A stretch of 64,000 bases of DNA, from the NCBI RefSeq assembly GCF_000526935.1, contig NZ_JAHA01000007.1, forward strand, positions 62,001 through 126,000, in the 5' to 3' direction. The translations under genes and the position numbers were made by a program. This DNA comes from Butyrivibrio sp. FCS014 (GTDB taxonomy: Bacteria > Bacillota > Clostridia > Lachnospirales > Lachnospiraceae). Positions 56,905 through 64,000 of this stretch are shown one piece after another; position 1 is the stretch's first letter, and every line of letters begins with the position of its first letter. The notes beneath the pieces were generated by a model. That model saw only the letters and a list, made by a program, of their open reading frames with translations. It was not told the origin of the DNA and made no database searches.

Positions 56905-57132
56905 ATGAGTTTAAGTGAAGTAAGGGAAAACAAAGATGCAGTGATCACAGCTATTCAAGGCGATACAAGGTTTATGAGCCGTATCACCTCGATAGGACTT
57001 ACACCGGGCTGTAAGGTTAGCGTTATCAAGAACGATAAGAACAGACCTATGCTGGTTTATTCAAGAGATACCATGATCGCACTGAACCGTAAGGAGTGCA
57101 GTGGTATTACAGTCGAGGAGGTGACAGCATGA
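56905..57132 (+). CDS. feoA: Ferrous iron transport protein A
   Basis: A 75-residue SH3-like protein (MSRITSIGLTPGCKVSVIKN, then DTMIALNRKECSGITVEE). FeoA works with FeoB in ferrous iron import. It overlaps the feoB start by ATGA and has its own GAGGAG site. Confidence 0.93.
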   Translation: MSLSEVRENKDAVITAIQGDTRFMSRITSIGLTPGCKVSVIKNDKNRPMLVYSRDTMIALNRKECSGITVEEVTA

Positions 57133-59144
57133 GTGCAGCTGCAACTATAGCCCTCCTTGGACAGCCTAACTCGGGCAAGTCAACTTTATTCAATGCGCTT
57201 ACCGGACTTCGCCAGCATGTGGGAAACTGGCCAGGCAAGACAGTAGAGAAAAAAGAAGGATCTTTTACCTATGCAGGAAAAGAATACAATGTGGCGGATC
57301 TTCCGGGATCCTACAGCCTTTCTGCCAATTCAGATGAAGAGGTTATCACAAGAGATTTTATTACATCAGGAAAAGCTGATGTTGTCTGCATCCTTGCTGA
57401 CAGTTCACAGCTTCAGAGAAGCCTTTTCATGCTGGCTGATTATGCGGGAATAAATGCACCATGCTTTTTATTGCTCAATATGGCAGATGTAGCCGCCGAT
57501 CAGGGAAAAAAGATTGATGCCAAGGCTATAGAGGAAAAGCTTGGCATTCCTGTCATCCCTTTTTCTGCGACAGATGTGAAGTCTTATGACGAGTTCTATA
57601 AAACTCTTGAAAAGGCTATCAAGAAAGACTCAAGGCTTGATGTTTCCAAGCTAAAAGAACAGTACGAGAGTATCAAAGGTTTTCAGGAAATCTGCAACCT
57701 GATTCCTGAAGGCGTTATTCCCGGCTATTCTTCAATGTGGCTTGCTTCAAAGGTGCTTGAGAATGACAAGGTAGTTGTTGCGAAGCTTAAAAATACACTG
57801 GATGCATCTGTTTTTTCAGAAATTGAAAGTATCAAAGATTCATCCCAGGGCGCTGTGGCTGTCGGCGGCTGCAAATTCGCCTGGATCGATGATGTGATAG
57901 ACGGTGCAATCCAATCTAAGTCTGTAAAGGTAACCCTTGGAAAACTTGACCGTATCTATACAAGTAAAGTCTGGGGAAAGCCTGCGGTTATACTTACTGT
58001 TCTATTAGGTCTTATTGCTTCATTTGTTCCTGCTCTTCCGCCCATGTTTCTGGGCGAGCTGGTTCTTATGACTAAAGCTCCGATTACTGCAGGATTATCA
58101 GCTATAGGATGTCCTGAATTCGTTATGCTCATCATTACAGATGTAATAATTCAGTCATTCTCATATATTTTCAAGATGTTGGGATTTGTGTTTGGTGTAA
58201 CCCTTGTATTCGGACTTCTTGAGGAAGTGGGCATCATGGCCCGTATCTCCTATGTGTTTGACAACACCATGGGTAAGCTTGGGCTTCAGGGAAAGTCAGT
58301 CATGCCATTCCTGGTAAGCTTTGGATGTACCATGGGAGGCGCAGCGGGCGCAAGAGTTATAGATAACTGGGGACAGAAGGTTCTCACGATCGCTCTGGCA
58401 TGGGCAGTGCCTTGCGGCGCAGCCTGGGCAACCATTCCTATGCTTTCATCTATTTTCTTCGGTCCAGGAGCAGTTCTTGTGGTGGCTGTAATCCTTCTTA
58501 CTATGCTCTTGCACATGTATGTCACGGCCAAAGTCTTTGGAGCTAAGCTTGTTCAGAAGGAAGACCGCTACGGAATGATCATGGAGCTTCCTCCGTACCA
58601 CAAACCAAAGTGGGGAGCTCTTTTCAGATATGTATTCGGAAGAACAAAGGAAACATTTATCAGAGTAACAAAGGTGGTTCTACTTGTTTGCGGAGTATTC
58701 TGGCTTCTTAGCTATTCTCCATCCGGAACAGGAGGAATCCTTTACACAATCGGTGTAGCAATAGAGCCTGTCACAAAGTTCTTCGGAATGCCATGGCAGT
58801 TATTCCTTTCCTACATTGCATCTGCTGTTGGAAAAGAAGGTGCTATCGGTGTCATAAGTGCACTTTATAGTGGTGGTTCATATAGCACAGCATTTACAGA
58901 GGCTATGAGTGGTGCAGGAACTACCGCAAATCTTAGTTCTGTTCTTCTTGCGAACGTAACAAAGCCGGAGGCCTTAGCATTTATCTTTGCCATGACCTTC
59001 AACATGCCTTGCGTCGTTGCCCTCGCGGCTACATATCAGGAGACACATTCAGCAAAATGGACAGGAAGGATTGTGCTTTATTACACAGCAGTATCTCTTT
59101 TGCTTGCGTTTATTGCTTATCATGTGGGAATGCTCATCTGGTGA
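57129..59144 (+). CDS. feoB: Ferrous iron transport protein B
   Basis: A 671-residue GTP-gated Fe2+ importer. G domain: G1 GQPNSGKSTLF, G3 DLPGSYSL, G4 NMAD; then the helical regulator domain and the membrane part with about 8-11 helices, including gate repeats GFVFGVTLVFGLLEEVG and FMPCVVALAAT. Long enough to be intact. Expected to import Fe2+ across the cytoplasmic membrane. Confidence 0.96.
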   Translation: MSAAATIALLGQPNSGKSTLFNALTGLRQHVGNWPGKTVEKKEGSFTYAGKEYNVADLPGSYSLSANSDEEVITRDFITSGKADVVCILADSSQLQRSLFMLADYAGINAPCFLLLNMADVAADQGKKIDAKAIEEKLGIPVIPFSATDVKSYDEFYKTLEKAIKKDSRLDVSKLKEQYESIKGFQEICNLIPEGVIPGYSSMWLASKVLENDKVVVAKLKNTLDASVFSEIESIKDSSQGAVAVGGCKFAWIDDVIDGAIQSKSVKVTLGKLDRIYTSKVWGKPAVILTVLLGLIASFVPALPPMFLGELVLMTKAPITAGLSAIGCPEFVMLIITDVIIQSFSYIFKMLGFVFGVTLVFGLLEEVGIMARISYVFDNTMGKLGLQGKSVMPFLVSFGCTMGGAAGARVIDNWGQKVLTIALAWAVPCGAAWATIPMLSSIFFGPGAVLVVAVILLTMLLHMYVTAKVFGAKLVQKEDRYGMIMELPPYHKPKWGALFRYVFGRTKETFIRVTKVVLLVCGVFWLLSYSPSGTGGILYTIGVAIEPVTKFFGMPWQLFLSYIASAVGKEGAIGVISALYSGGSYSTAFTEAMSGAGTTANLSSVLLANVTKPEALAFIFAMTFNMPCVVALAATYQETHSAKWTGRIVLYYTAVSLLLAFIAYHVGMLIW

Positions 59145-59168
59145 GAAATGTAACTAGGGAGGCGTAAA

Positions 59169-59444
59169 ATGGAACAACTTTTGGAACTGTTAAAAGATGG
59201 CCGTGCCAGAACCACAAAGCTTCTTGCCATAGAACTTCATACCAGTGAGGAAGATGTCACCAGACAGATGGAATATCTTGAAAACATGGGTATCATTAAA
59301 AGAGTGGTGTTCACATCCAAGAGTTGTTCAGGATGCAGTGGATGCTCATCCGGAAGCCACTCAGATGGACATACCTGCAAAGGATGCCTGCCTCAGGATG
59401 GATTTCAAAACATGGGACAGATGTGGGAAGTGGTGACGCCATGA
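59169..59444 (+). CDS. feoC: FeoC-like Cys-rich winged-helix protein
   Basis: A 91-residue protein: an N-terminal winged helix (LLELLKDGRARTTKLLAIEL, DVTRQMEYLENMGIIKRV) and a Cys-rich wing (SCSGCSGCSSGSHSDGHTCKGC). The layout is that of FeoC-type proteins whose Cys residues can hold an Fe-S cluster. It follows feoB with GGAGGCG. Five Cys plus His gives more metal ligands than Escherichia coli FeoC. Confidence 0.8.
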   Translation: MEQLLELLKDGRARTTKLLAIELHTSEEDVTRQMEYLENMGIIKRVVFTSKSCSGCSGCSSGSHSDGHTCKGCLPQDGFQNMGQMWEVVTP

Positions 59445-59506
59445 TTACAAGGGCTATAGGAACTTTGGATTACAAAGTCATATCTGTGATAAAGAAATAA
59501 AGAAAG

Positions 59507-59551
59507 AAAACCTCGTAGTTGCCAGAGAATAGCCGCTACGAGGTTTTATTA
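59507..59551. terminator. Bidirectional terminator between feo operon and P-type ATPase
   Basis: AAAACCTCGTAG (59507-59518) pairs with CTACGAGGTTTT (59536-59547); A/T-rich flanks on both sides. Confidence 0.82.
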
Positions 59552-59555
59552 TTGG

Positions 59556-61631
59556 TCAATCATCCAACAGATTTGTCATGCTCTTCATGCTTAGAGCAAT
59601 GGTAGATGCGTTGTGTAGGAATGCTGTAGTGGTTGGGGTGAAGATACCCAACATACCCATAATTATCAGGAAGGAGTTAAACCCGATAATGGAATTGTAG
59701 TTCAGGTTGATCCTTCGCATCAGCTCTGTACTGAGACTTCTAAGCGTTAAAAGAGCTCCAAGATCATCAGAGGAGATGGTTATATCTGCAATCTCTCTTG
59801 CAATGGAAGCTCCTGTGCTGACGGCGATTCCTGCATCTGCCTCTGAAAGAGCAGGTGAGTCATTGATACCGTCACCTATCATGATTACTTTTCTACCTGC
59901 TTCATGTTCTTTTCTTATGAATTCAGCCTTGTCTTCAGGAAGAACTTCAGAGAAGTATCTTGTCACACCGGTCTTTTCTGCAACCGACTTGGCTGTTCTG
60001 TCACTGTCTCCGGTCATCATAACTACATTTTCAAAACCAACCTCTTTCAATTTCCTTATTACCGAAGGAGCCTCATCTCTAAGTGGATCTTCGATAAGTA
60101 TTACTGCAGCGAGTTCTTCACCGATAGCCATATACAGGTGCGAATACTCAGGTGGAAGAGAATCGAACCTGTCAGTGAATCCACTTGGAACAATACACTT
60201 TTCGTCCTCAAAGATGTAGTGATGGCTTCCTATACATACCTTTTTACCGTCAATCGTACTGGAAATGCCATGTGCAACGATATAGGCAGCTCTGGTGTGC
60301 TTTTCTTCATGAGTAAGTCCTTTGACTTCTGCAGCTTTTACCACTGCGTTGGCTATGGAGTGAGGGTAGTGTTCCTCAAGACACGCAGCAAGGCGAAGCA
60401 TCTCATCTTCGTCATTCTCGCCAAAAGTAACAACCTTGGCAACTTTTGGTGTGGCATGAGTCAGAGTTCCGGTTTTGTCGAAGACTATTGTTTTTGCTTC
60501 AGCCACAGCCTCCATGAACTTGCCGCCTTTTACAGATATCTTGTGATCACCGGCTTCTCTCATTGCTGAGAGTACTGAAATAGGCATGGCGAGCTTTAAT
60601 GCGCAGCAGAAGTCCACCATAAGGATTGATGTGGCCTTGGTGGCATTTCTGGTAAATAGCCAGGTGAGGAGTGTGGCACCAAAAGTATAGGGAACAAGTC
60701 TGTCGGCCAGGTGTGCAGCCTTTGCTTCTGACTCGGATTTGAGCTTCTCGGATTCCTCTATCATAGCTACAATCCTGTCGTATCGTCCCTGCCCCTGTGC
60801 CTTCTGTACGGTTATGACAAGCTCACCTTCGTCAATAACAGTACCGGCGTATACAAGAGAGCCTTCTGTTTTGTGGACAGGCTCGGATTCACCGGTCATG
60901 GCTGCCTGATTTACGGAAGCATCACCGCTTAGTACTACACCGTCAAGGGGGATCATGGTGCCGGTTCTGACAACTATCCTGTCATTCTCTTTTATGTCAG
61001 AGATATTTGAAAGGACCTCCTGGCCGTCAGAAGAAAGCATCCATACCTTGTCTACATTCAGGGACATGGCCCTTGCAAGGTCATCGACGGACTTTTTGTG
61101 AGTCCAGTCCTCCATCATCTCACCCATTTCAAGAAGGAACATTACATTGCTTGCTGTTGCATGATCGCCTCTGAGCAGTGATACCGCAATGCTGGTTGCA
61201 TCAAGAACAGAAACCTCAAGCTTTCCGGAGAGCAGGCACTTGAGCCCCTTAATTATGTAAGGGATAGCCTTTAGATATATGATCACCCTTCTTATCTGCA
61301 ATGGAATGATGAATCTGCGGACAAGCTTGCCTGCAATATGGAAGAACATTCTGTCTTCGTATTCGATACGGAGTTCCCTGCCTGTATGTTCGGGCACAGT
61401 AATCTCTGTTCTCTCACTATATTCAGAAAACGCCTGTATCAGATCATTCCTGCAGGAAGAGTCATAGAAAACTATGGCATTTGAAGTCCGTTCATTTACA
61501 TCAGCTTTTTTTACAAAAGGAAGTGAGGAGAGATAATACTGGATCTTATCAGCTTCAAAAGAAGACATATGGCGTACAGCAATGTGTACACGCATACGTC
61601 CCCCATTTTCATGCAATATTTTACAATTCAT
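59556..61631 (-). CDS. P1B-type metal ATPase, candidate ferrosome FezB-like
   Basis: A 691-residue transporter. The N-terminus is a degenerate HMA-like region without CxxC, followed by helices, then the actuator TGES (AAMTGESEPVHKTEGS), the transmembrane metal motif FCCALKLAMP (341-350) instead of the usual CPC, phosphorylation DKTGTLT (D385), the HP-like loop YPHS, and MIGDGINDSPAL. Loss of CPC with retained CALKLA points to an unusual P1B subgroup. P1B-6 ATPases such as FezB drive iron into ferrosomes. The pairing with the small gene upstream supports this, but the assignment is inference. Confidence 0.75.
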   Translation of the reverse strand: MNCKILHENGGRMRVHIAVRHMSSFEADKIQYYLSSLPFVKKADVNERTSNAIVFYDSSCRNDLIQAFSEYSERTEITVPEHTGRELRIEYEDRMFFHIAGKLVRRFIIPLQIRRVIIYLKAIPYIIKGLKCLLSGKLEVSVLDATSIAVSLLRGDHATASNVMFLLEMGEMMEDWTHKKSVDDLARAMSLNVDKVWMLSSDGQEVLSNISDIKENDRIVVRTGTMIPLDGVVLSGDASVNQAAMTGESEPVHKTEGSLVYAGTVIDEGELVITVQKAQGQGRYDRIVAMIEESEKLKSESEAKAAHLADRLVPYTFGATLLTWLFTRNATKATSILMVDFCCALKLAMPISVLSAMREAGDHKISVKGGKFMEAVAEAKTIVFDKTGTLTHATPKVAKVVTFGENDEDEMLRLAACLEEHYPHSIANAVVKAAEVKGLTHEEKHTRAAYIVAHGISSTIDGKKVCIGSHHYIFEDEKCIVPSGFTDRFDSLPPEYSHLYMAIGEELAAVILIEDPLRDEAPSVIRKLKEVGFENVVMMTGDSDRTAKSVAEKTGVTRYFSEVLPEDKAEFIRKEHEAGRKVIMIGDGINDSPALSEADAGIAVSTGASIAREIADITISSDDLGALLTLRSLSTELMRRINLNYNSIIGFNSFLIIMGMLGIFTPTTTAFLHNASTIALSMKSMTNLLDD

Positions 61632-61662
61632 AGTATGCCTTTCATCTAAGCTTACTTATGTC

Positions 61663-61959
61663 TTATGCATTAGCGGCTTCAGCTTCAGCGCTTGCCAGAA
61701 CAGCCTTTGCATCCTCTATTTCTTTTGCTCTTTCATCAGCATAGCGTTTTTCATTGATTTCCTTTGCATCAGCACTGATATCCTGACAGTTCTCCTTGAT
61801 GTTAGTGTAGGTCTCAAGGCATGTATCCTTGCATCTGTACGCCGCAGCAGTTATATGTGTGTAGCATTTCTTGGCATCCTTGCTGGAGAGGAGCTTAACT
61901 CCTGCTGTACCAAGCGCGAAACCGCATGCCACTTTTCCTATTGTGCTCCAATTAATCAT
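61663..61959 (-). CDS. Small helical membrane protein, candidate FezA-like (DUF6110-like)
   Basis: A 98-residue protein: N-terminal hydrophobic helix with GxxxG (GFALGTAG, residues 12-19), then KDAKK and a Cys-bearing helix (CYTHITAAAYRCKDTCLETY), then a long Ala/Glu/Lys coiled-coil-like tail. It lies 31 bases before the P1B ATPase and is cotranscribed with it. Small DUF6110-type partners are found with ferrosome-type ATPases. Function is inferred. Confidence 0.6.
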   Translation of the reverse strand: MINWSTIGKVACGFALGTAGVKLLSSKDAKKCYTHITAAAYRCKDTCLETYTNIKENCQDISADAKEINEKRYADERAKEIEDAKAVLASAEAEAANA

Positions 61960-62118
61960 AGATAGTCCTTTCTGTACCTGGAAATGTACGTTAATAGATT
62001 TGCTAATTAATTATAAAACAGCGAAGGGAGTGTAGAGGCAGCTAACGTGTGAGAATTTTTATCAACAAGGCAGTGGAATGGATGTGCATAAAAACTGCAA
62101 TTATGTCTTTATTTTAGG

Positions 62119-62134
62119 GTTAGCAAGTGCTAAC
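62119..62134. promoter_or_regulatory. GTTAGC palindrome, operator 4
   Basis: GTTAGCAAGTGCTAAC, in the gap between the P1B ATPase pair (minus) and the alpha/beta hydrolase (plus). It could serve either side; it is 86 bases from the hydrolase start and 160 from the small-protein start. Confidence 0.75.
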
Positions 62135-62204
62135 ATATTGGTGTATAGCGAGTATTCGTCGTTGATTGGTGTTGATAAAATGTCTCAAAAATAAGGAATA
62201 CTTT

Positions 62205-62993
62205 ATGACCTACCATGAATTCGGAAAAGAAAATGGAAAAGTAATAGTGTTAATCCACCCTGCTGTGGTGATGTGGGATTATTTTGAATATGTGATTCCG
62301 CTATTGGAAAAAGACTATCATCTTATCATTCCGGCACTTCCGGGATACGATCCTGAAAACGCAAGTGATTTTACAAGTATTGAAGAGATAGCAGAGGAAC
62401 TGGAGAGTTGGCTAGGTGCACAAGGAATATCCACAGTTGAGTGCATATATGGCTGTTCAATGGGAGGGGCTGTAGTTACAAAGCTTTTGGCGAACGGAAA
62501 GATTTATTTTAACCATGCTGTAATTGATGGTGGTATCACACCATACCAGATGCCTTGGCTAGTTACGAGAATTATTGCACTCAAGGATTTTGCAATGATC
62601 TCCATGGGTAAGATTGGTGGAATCAAATTGCTTGAAAAAGCATTCTCAACAGATGAGCTTTCAGAAGATGACATCAGATATGAGGCAAAAGTTCTTGAGA
62701 TGATAAGCTATCAAACAATATGGCGAACCTTTGATTCGGCAAATAACTATTCTATGCCGGATCATGTGAAAACTAATTGCCCGTTCATTGAATACTGGTT
62801 CGCAGAAGCTGAAGAAAAGGCAAGAAAATGGGACATTGCATATATCAGAAAAGCATTTCCCGGATCTCGTTTTGTCAGATTTAAGGACTTAGGACACGGA
62901 GGACTTGCACCGTTTTATCCTGAAAAGCTTGCAAAAGGAATTAGAATGCTCTGTTTGGAATCGATTGAAGGAACAGATGCCGTCATGGGATGA
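62205..62993 (+). CDS. Alpha/beta hydrolase
   Basis: A 262-residue serine-hydrolase-fold protein: VLIHPAVVMWDYFEYVIPLL, PALPGYDPENASDF, nucleophile elbow GCSMGGAV and catalytic His in FKDLGHGGLAP. The ATG at 62205 has a weak site; an upstream in-frame TTG lies at 62166. Substrate unknown. First gene behind operator 4. Confidence 0.85.
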   Translation: MTYHEFGKENGKVIVLIHPAVVMWDYFEYVIPLLEKDYHLIIPALPGYDPENASDFTSIEEIAEELESWLGAQGISTVECIYGCSMGGAVVTKLLANGKIYFNHAVIDGGITPYQMPWLVTRIIALKDFAMISMGKIGGIKLLEKAFSTDELSEDDIRYEAKVLEMISYQTIWRTFDSANNYSMPDHVKTNCPFIEYWFAEAEEKARKWDIAYIRKAFPGSRFVRFKDLGHGGLAPFYPEKLAKGIRMLCLESIEGTDAVMG

Positions 62994-63029
62994 ACTGCAC
63001 AGAATATATGGGAACTGAGGAATCGTTAG

Positions 63030-63509
63030 ATGATAATACTTCAACTGGTCATATACTGCCTTATATTTACGTTGATGGTCAGGTTTTCTGTTCGCGGAGG
63101 CGCAATAGACGGGATGTATTTCTATCCCAAGGCGGTACAAGACAGGGCAATAGAGATTGGTCTTACTACACGGGAGACCATGAATAGAAAAAGAAAGATA
63201 TTCATGACGGAATTCTATATCGTCATGCTGACAACCCTTGTGCTGATCATAGGATTATGGAATAACGTATCAGATTTCAAGGCAGCATATCTGCACGCCC
63301 TGTTGTTCCTTGAGGTGATGAACTGGTATGACGGGATCGTTATCGATGAGGTATGGGTTAGATACAGTAAATTTTGGGTGATTCCCGGATGCGAAGACAT
63401 ACCTTATGTTCAGACTATAAAGCAGATGCTGAAAAAGAGACTGTTTTTGACACTTGTATGGGTTATAGGAGCAGCAATAGTTGCAGGTATCGTGACTTTA
63501 GTCTTTTAG
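63030..63509 (+). CDS. Membrane protein, function unknown
   Basis: A 159-residue protein with about four hydrophobic segments (4-18, 62-80, 85-97, 139-157) and a conserved-looking YDGIVIDEVWVRYSKFWVIPG patch in the middle. Start follows GAGG. It lies 36 bases after the hydrolase, in the same run. Confidence 0.6.
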   Translation: MIILQLVIYCLIFTLMVRFSVRGGAIDGMYFYPKAVQDRAIEIGLTTRETMNRKRKIFMTEFYIVMLTTLVLIIGLWNNVSDFKAAYLHALLFLEVMNWYDGIVIDEVWVRYSKFWVIPGCEDIPYVQTIKQMLKKRLFLTLVWVIGAAIVAGIVTLVF

Positions 63510-63521
63510 GAGGAGTAATAG

Positions 63522-64000
63522 ATGATTCTTACTATTTTTCTGGCGTTAGTTTTTTGTGTGGCGATAACGCTGATGATGTTTTCTGCAGTAGCATTTATAC
63601 AGGATAAGAAATTCTTTTCATCAGCACCGAAGGAAGCTCAGAACGTGATAATCCCTCGGGAGAAAGAACTGTTCTATGGTGCTCGGGCAATAGGCTGGAC
63701 ATTCATGGTGTTCAGTATTCTGCTGATACTCGGAGTTGGAGTGATCTCTATATGGGATGGTTTCAGAAGCGGTTTTTCTTTCTGGCAGTTCTTCTTTAGA
63801 TTTGTGTCGATTTTTACTGTATATAAGGTGTACGACATGATATGTTTTGACTACTTTCTGCTCATGAAATTTAAGTTCTTCCAATATTATTTTCCTGAAG
63901 TGGATAGTGTTTATACTGGCAGAAAGTATGGATTTAACATAAAGAGTCAATTGTTAAAACTACTTGTTATATTCCCGGTTGCCTCGGCATTTGCAGCTTG
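63522..64000 (+). CDS. Membrane protein, partial at window end
   Basis: Starts with ATG at 63522 after TAGGAGGAG and stays open to the window edge (159 codons). N-terminal hydrophobic segment (1-22), then IIPREKELFYGARAIGW, and further helices (about 55-75, 85-110, 150-159). It may belong to the same family context as the gene before it. No function can be assigned. Confidence 0.6.
   Translation, partial: MILTIFLALVFCVAITLMMFSAVAFIQDKKFFSSAPKEAQNVIIPREKELFYGARAIGWTFMVFSILLILGVGVISIWDGFRSGFSFWQFFFRFVSIFTVYKVYDMICFDYFLLMKFKFFQYYFPEVDSVYTGRKYGFNIKSQLLKLLVIFPVASAFAA

Noticed and set aside
62119-62134. CIRCE element (HrcA operator)
   Set aside because: The halves TTAGCA and TGCTAA recall CIRCE, but CIRCE needs TTAGCACTC-N9-GAGTGCTAA; here the spacer is only two to four bases and no heat-shock genes follow.
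1-64000. CRISPR arrays, rRNA or tRNA genes
   Set aside because: No regularly spaced direct repeats, no rRNA-like sequence and no cloverleaf-type sequence were noticed on reading; a tRNA scan would settle the last.

Overview
The window looks like chromosome of an anaerobic, low-to-moderate GC Firmicute of the Lachnospiraceae type (Butyrivibrio, Pseudobutyrivibrio or Roseburia-like). Reasons: purine-rich ribosome binding sites, a SAM-I riboswitch in front of metK, a YesM/YesN sugar-sensing system beside a ChvE-GguAB transporter, a Gram-positive surface protein, and Feo and ECF transport genes typical of gut clostridia. No rRNA, tRNA or CRISPR array was seen. The species is inferred from gene content only.

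Core half (1-39,450). It opens with a MATE efflux pump and, facing it, a GH2 glycosidase with three small envelope genes (DUF975-like membrane protein, HExxH protein, membrane protein). Then come tex, a remnant-bearing gap (8,275-9,149), a lipoprotein, the SAM-I riboswitch with metK, a 1,122-residue anchored surface protein converging on dnaE, and pfkA. From 20,066 to 29,428 lies a sugar unit: a membrane-anchored binding protein, a YesM/LytS kinase and a YesN regulator (like XylFII-LytS/YesN), a second binding lipoprotein, then chvE-mmsA-mmsB. Housekeeping genes follow: an SpoU methyltransferase, proC, a SleB/SH3 cell-wall hydrolase, argF, birA, coaX, a conserved small gene, dusB, and greA-lysS behind a consensus promoter.

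Replicon module (about 39,450-43,460). Directly after the lysS terminator sit three small DUF6462-like genes, parA, parB, a RepA_N replication initiator and a small membrane protein. This is the backbone of a plasmid or integrative element. parB carries two 25-bp inverted repeats inside its reading frame. repA carries four AATTT-centred repeats followed by a very AT-rich tract, a candidate in-gene origin. No integrase is in view, so the right end of the element is unknown.

Iron/haem-like island (about 43,470-64,000). Five or six operons follow: two half-size ABC exporters with an ECF importer (order as in the streptococcal sia haem locus), flavodoxin, an HMA protein, four SAM-methyltransferase domains (one fused to a metallo-beta-lactamase domain), a thiazoline-carboxylate-hydrolase-family protein, FeoA-FeoB-FeoC-like, and a P1B ATPase with a small helical partner resembling the ferrosome FezA/FezB pair. 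An alpha/beta hydrolase and two membrane proteins end the window. The same 16-bp palindrome, GTTAGC-N4-GCTAAC, stands at four operon starts in this island and overlaps visible promoter elements at two of them. This points to one metal-responsive regulon, which is the most interesting feature here. Two broken genes, an HMA-domain fragment and a MacB/FtsX deletion product, show that the island has been rearranged.
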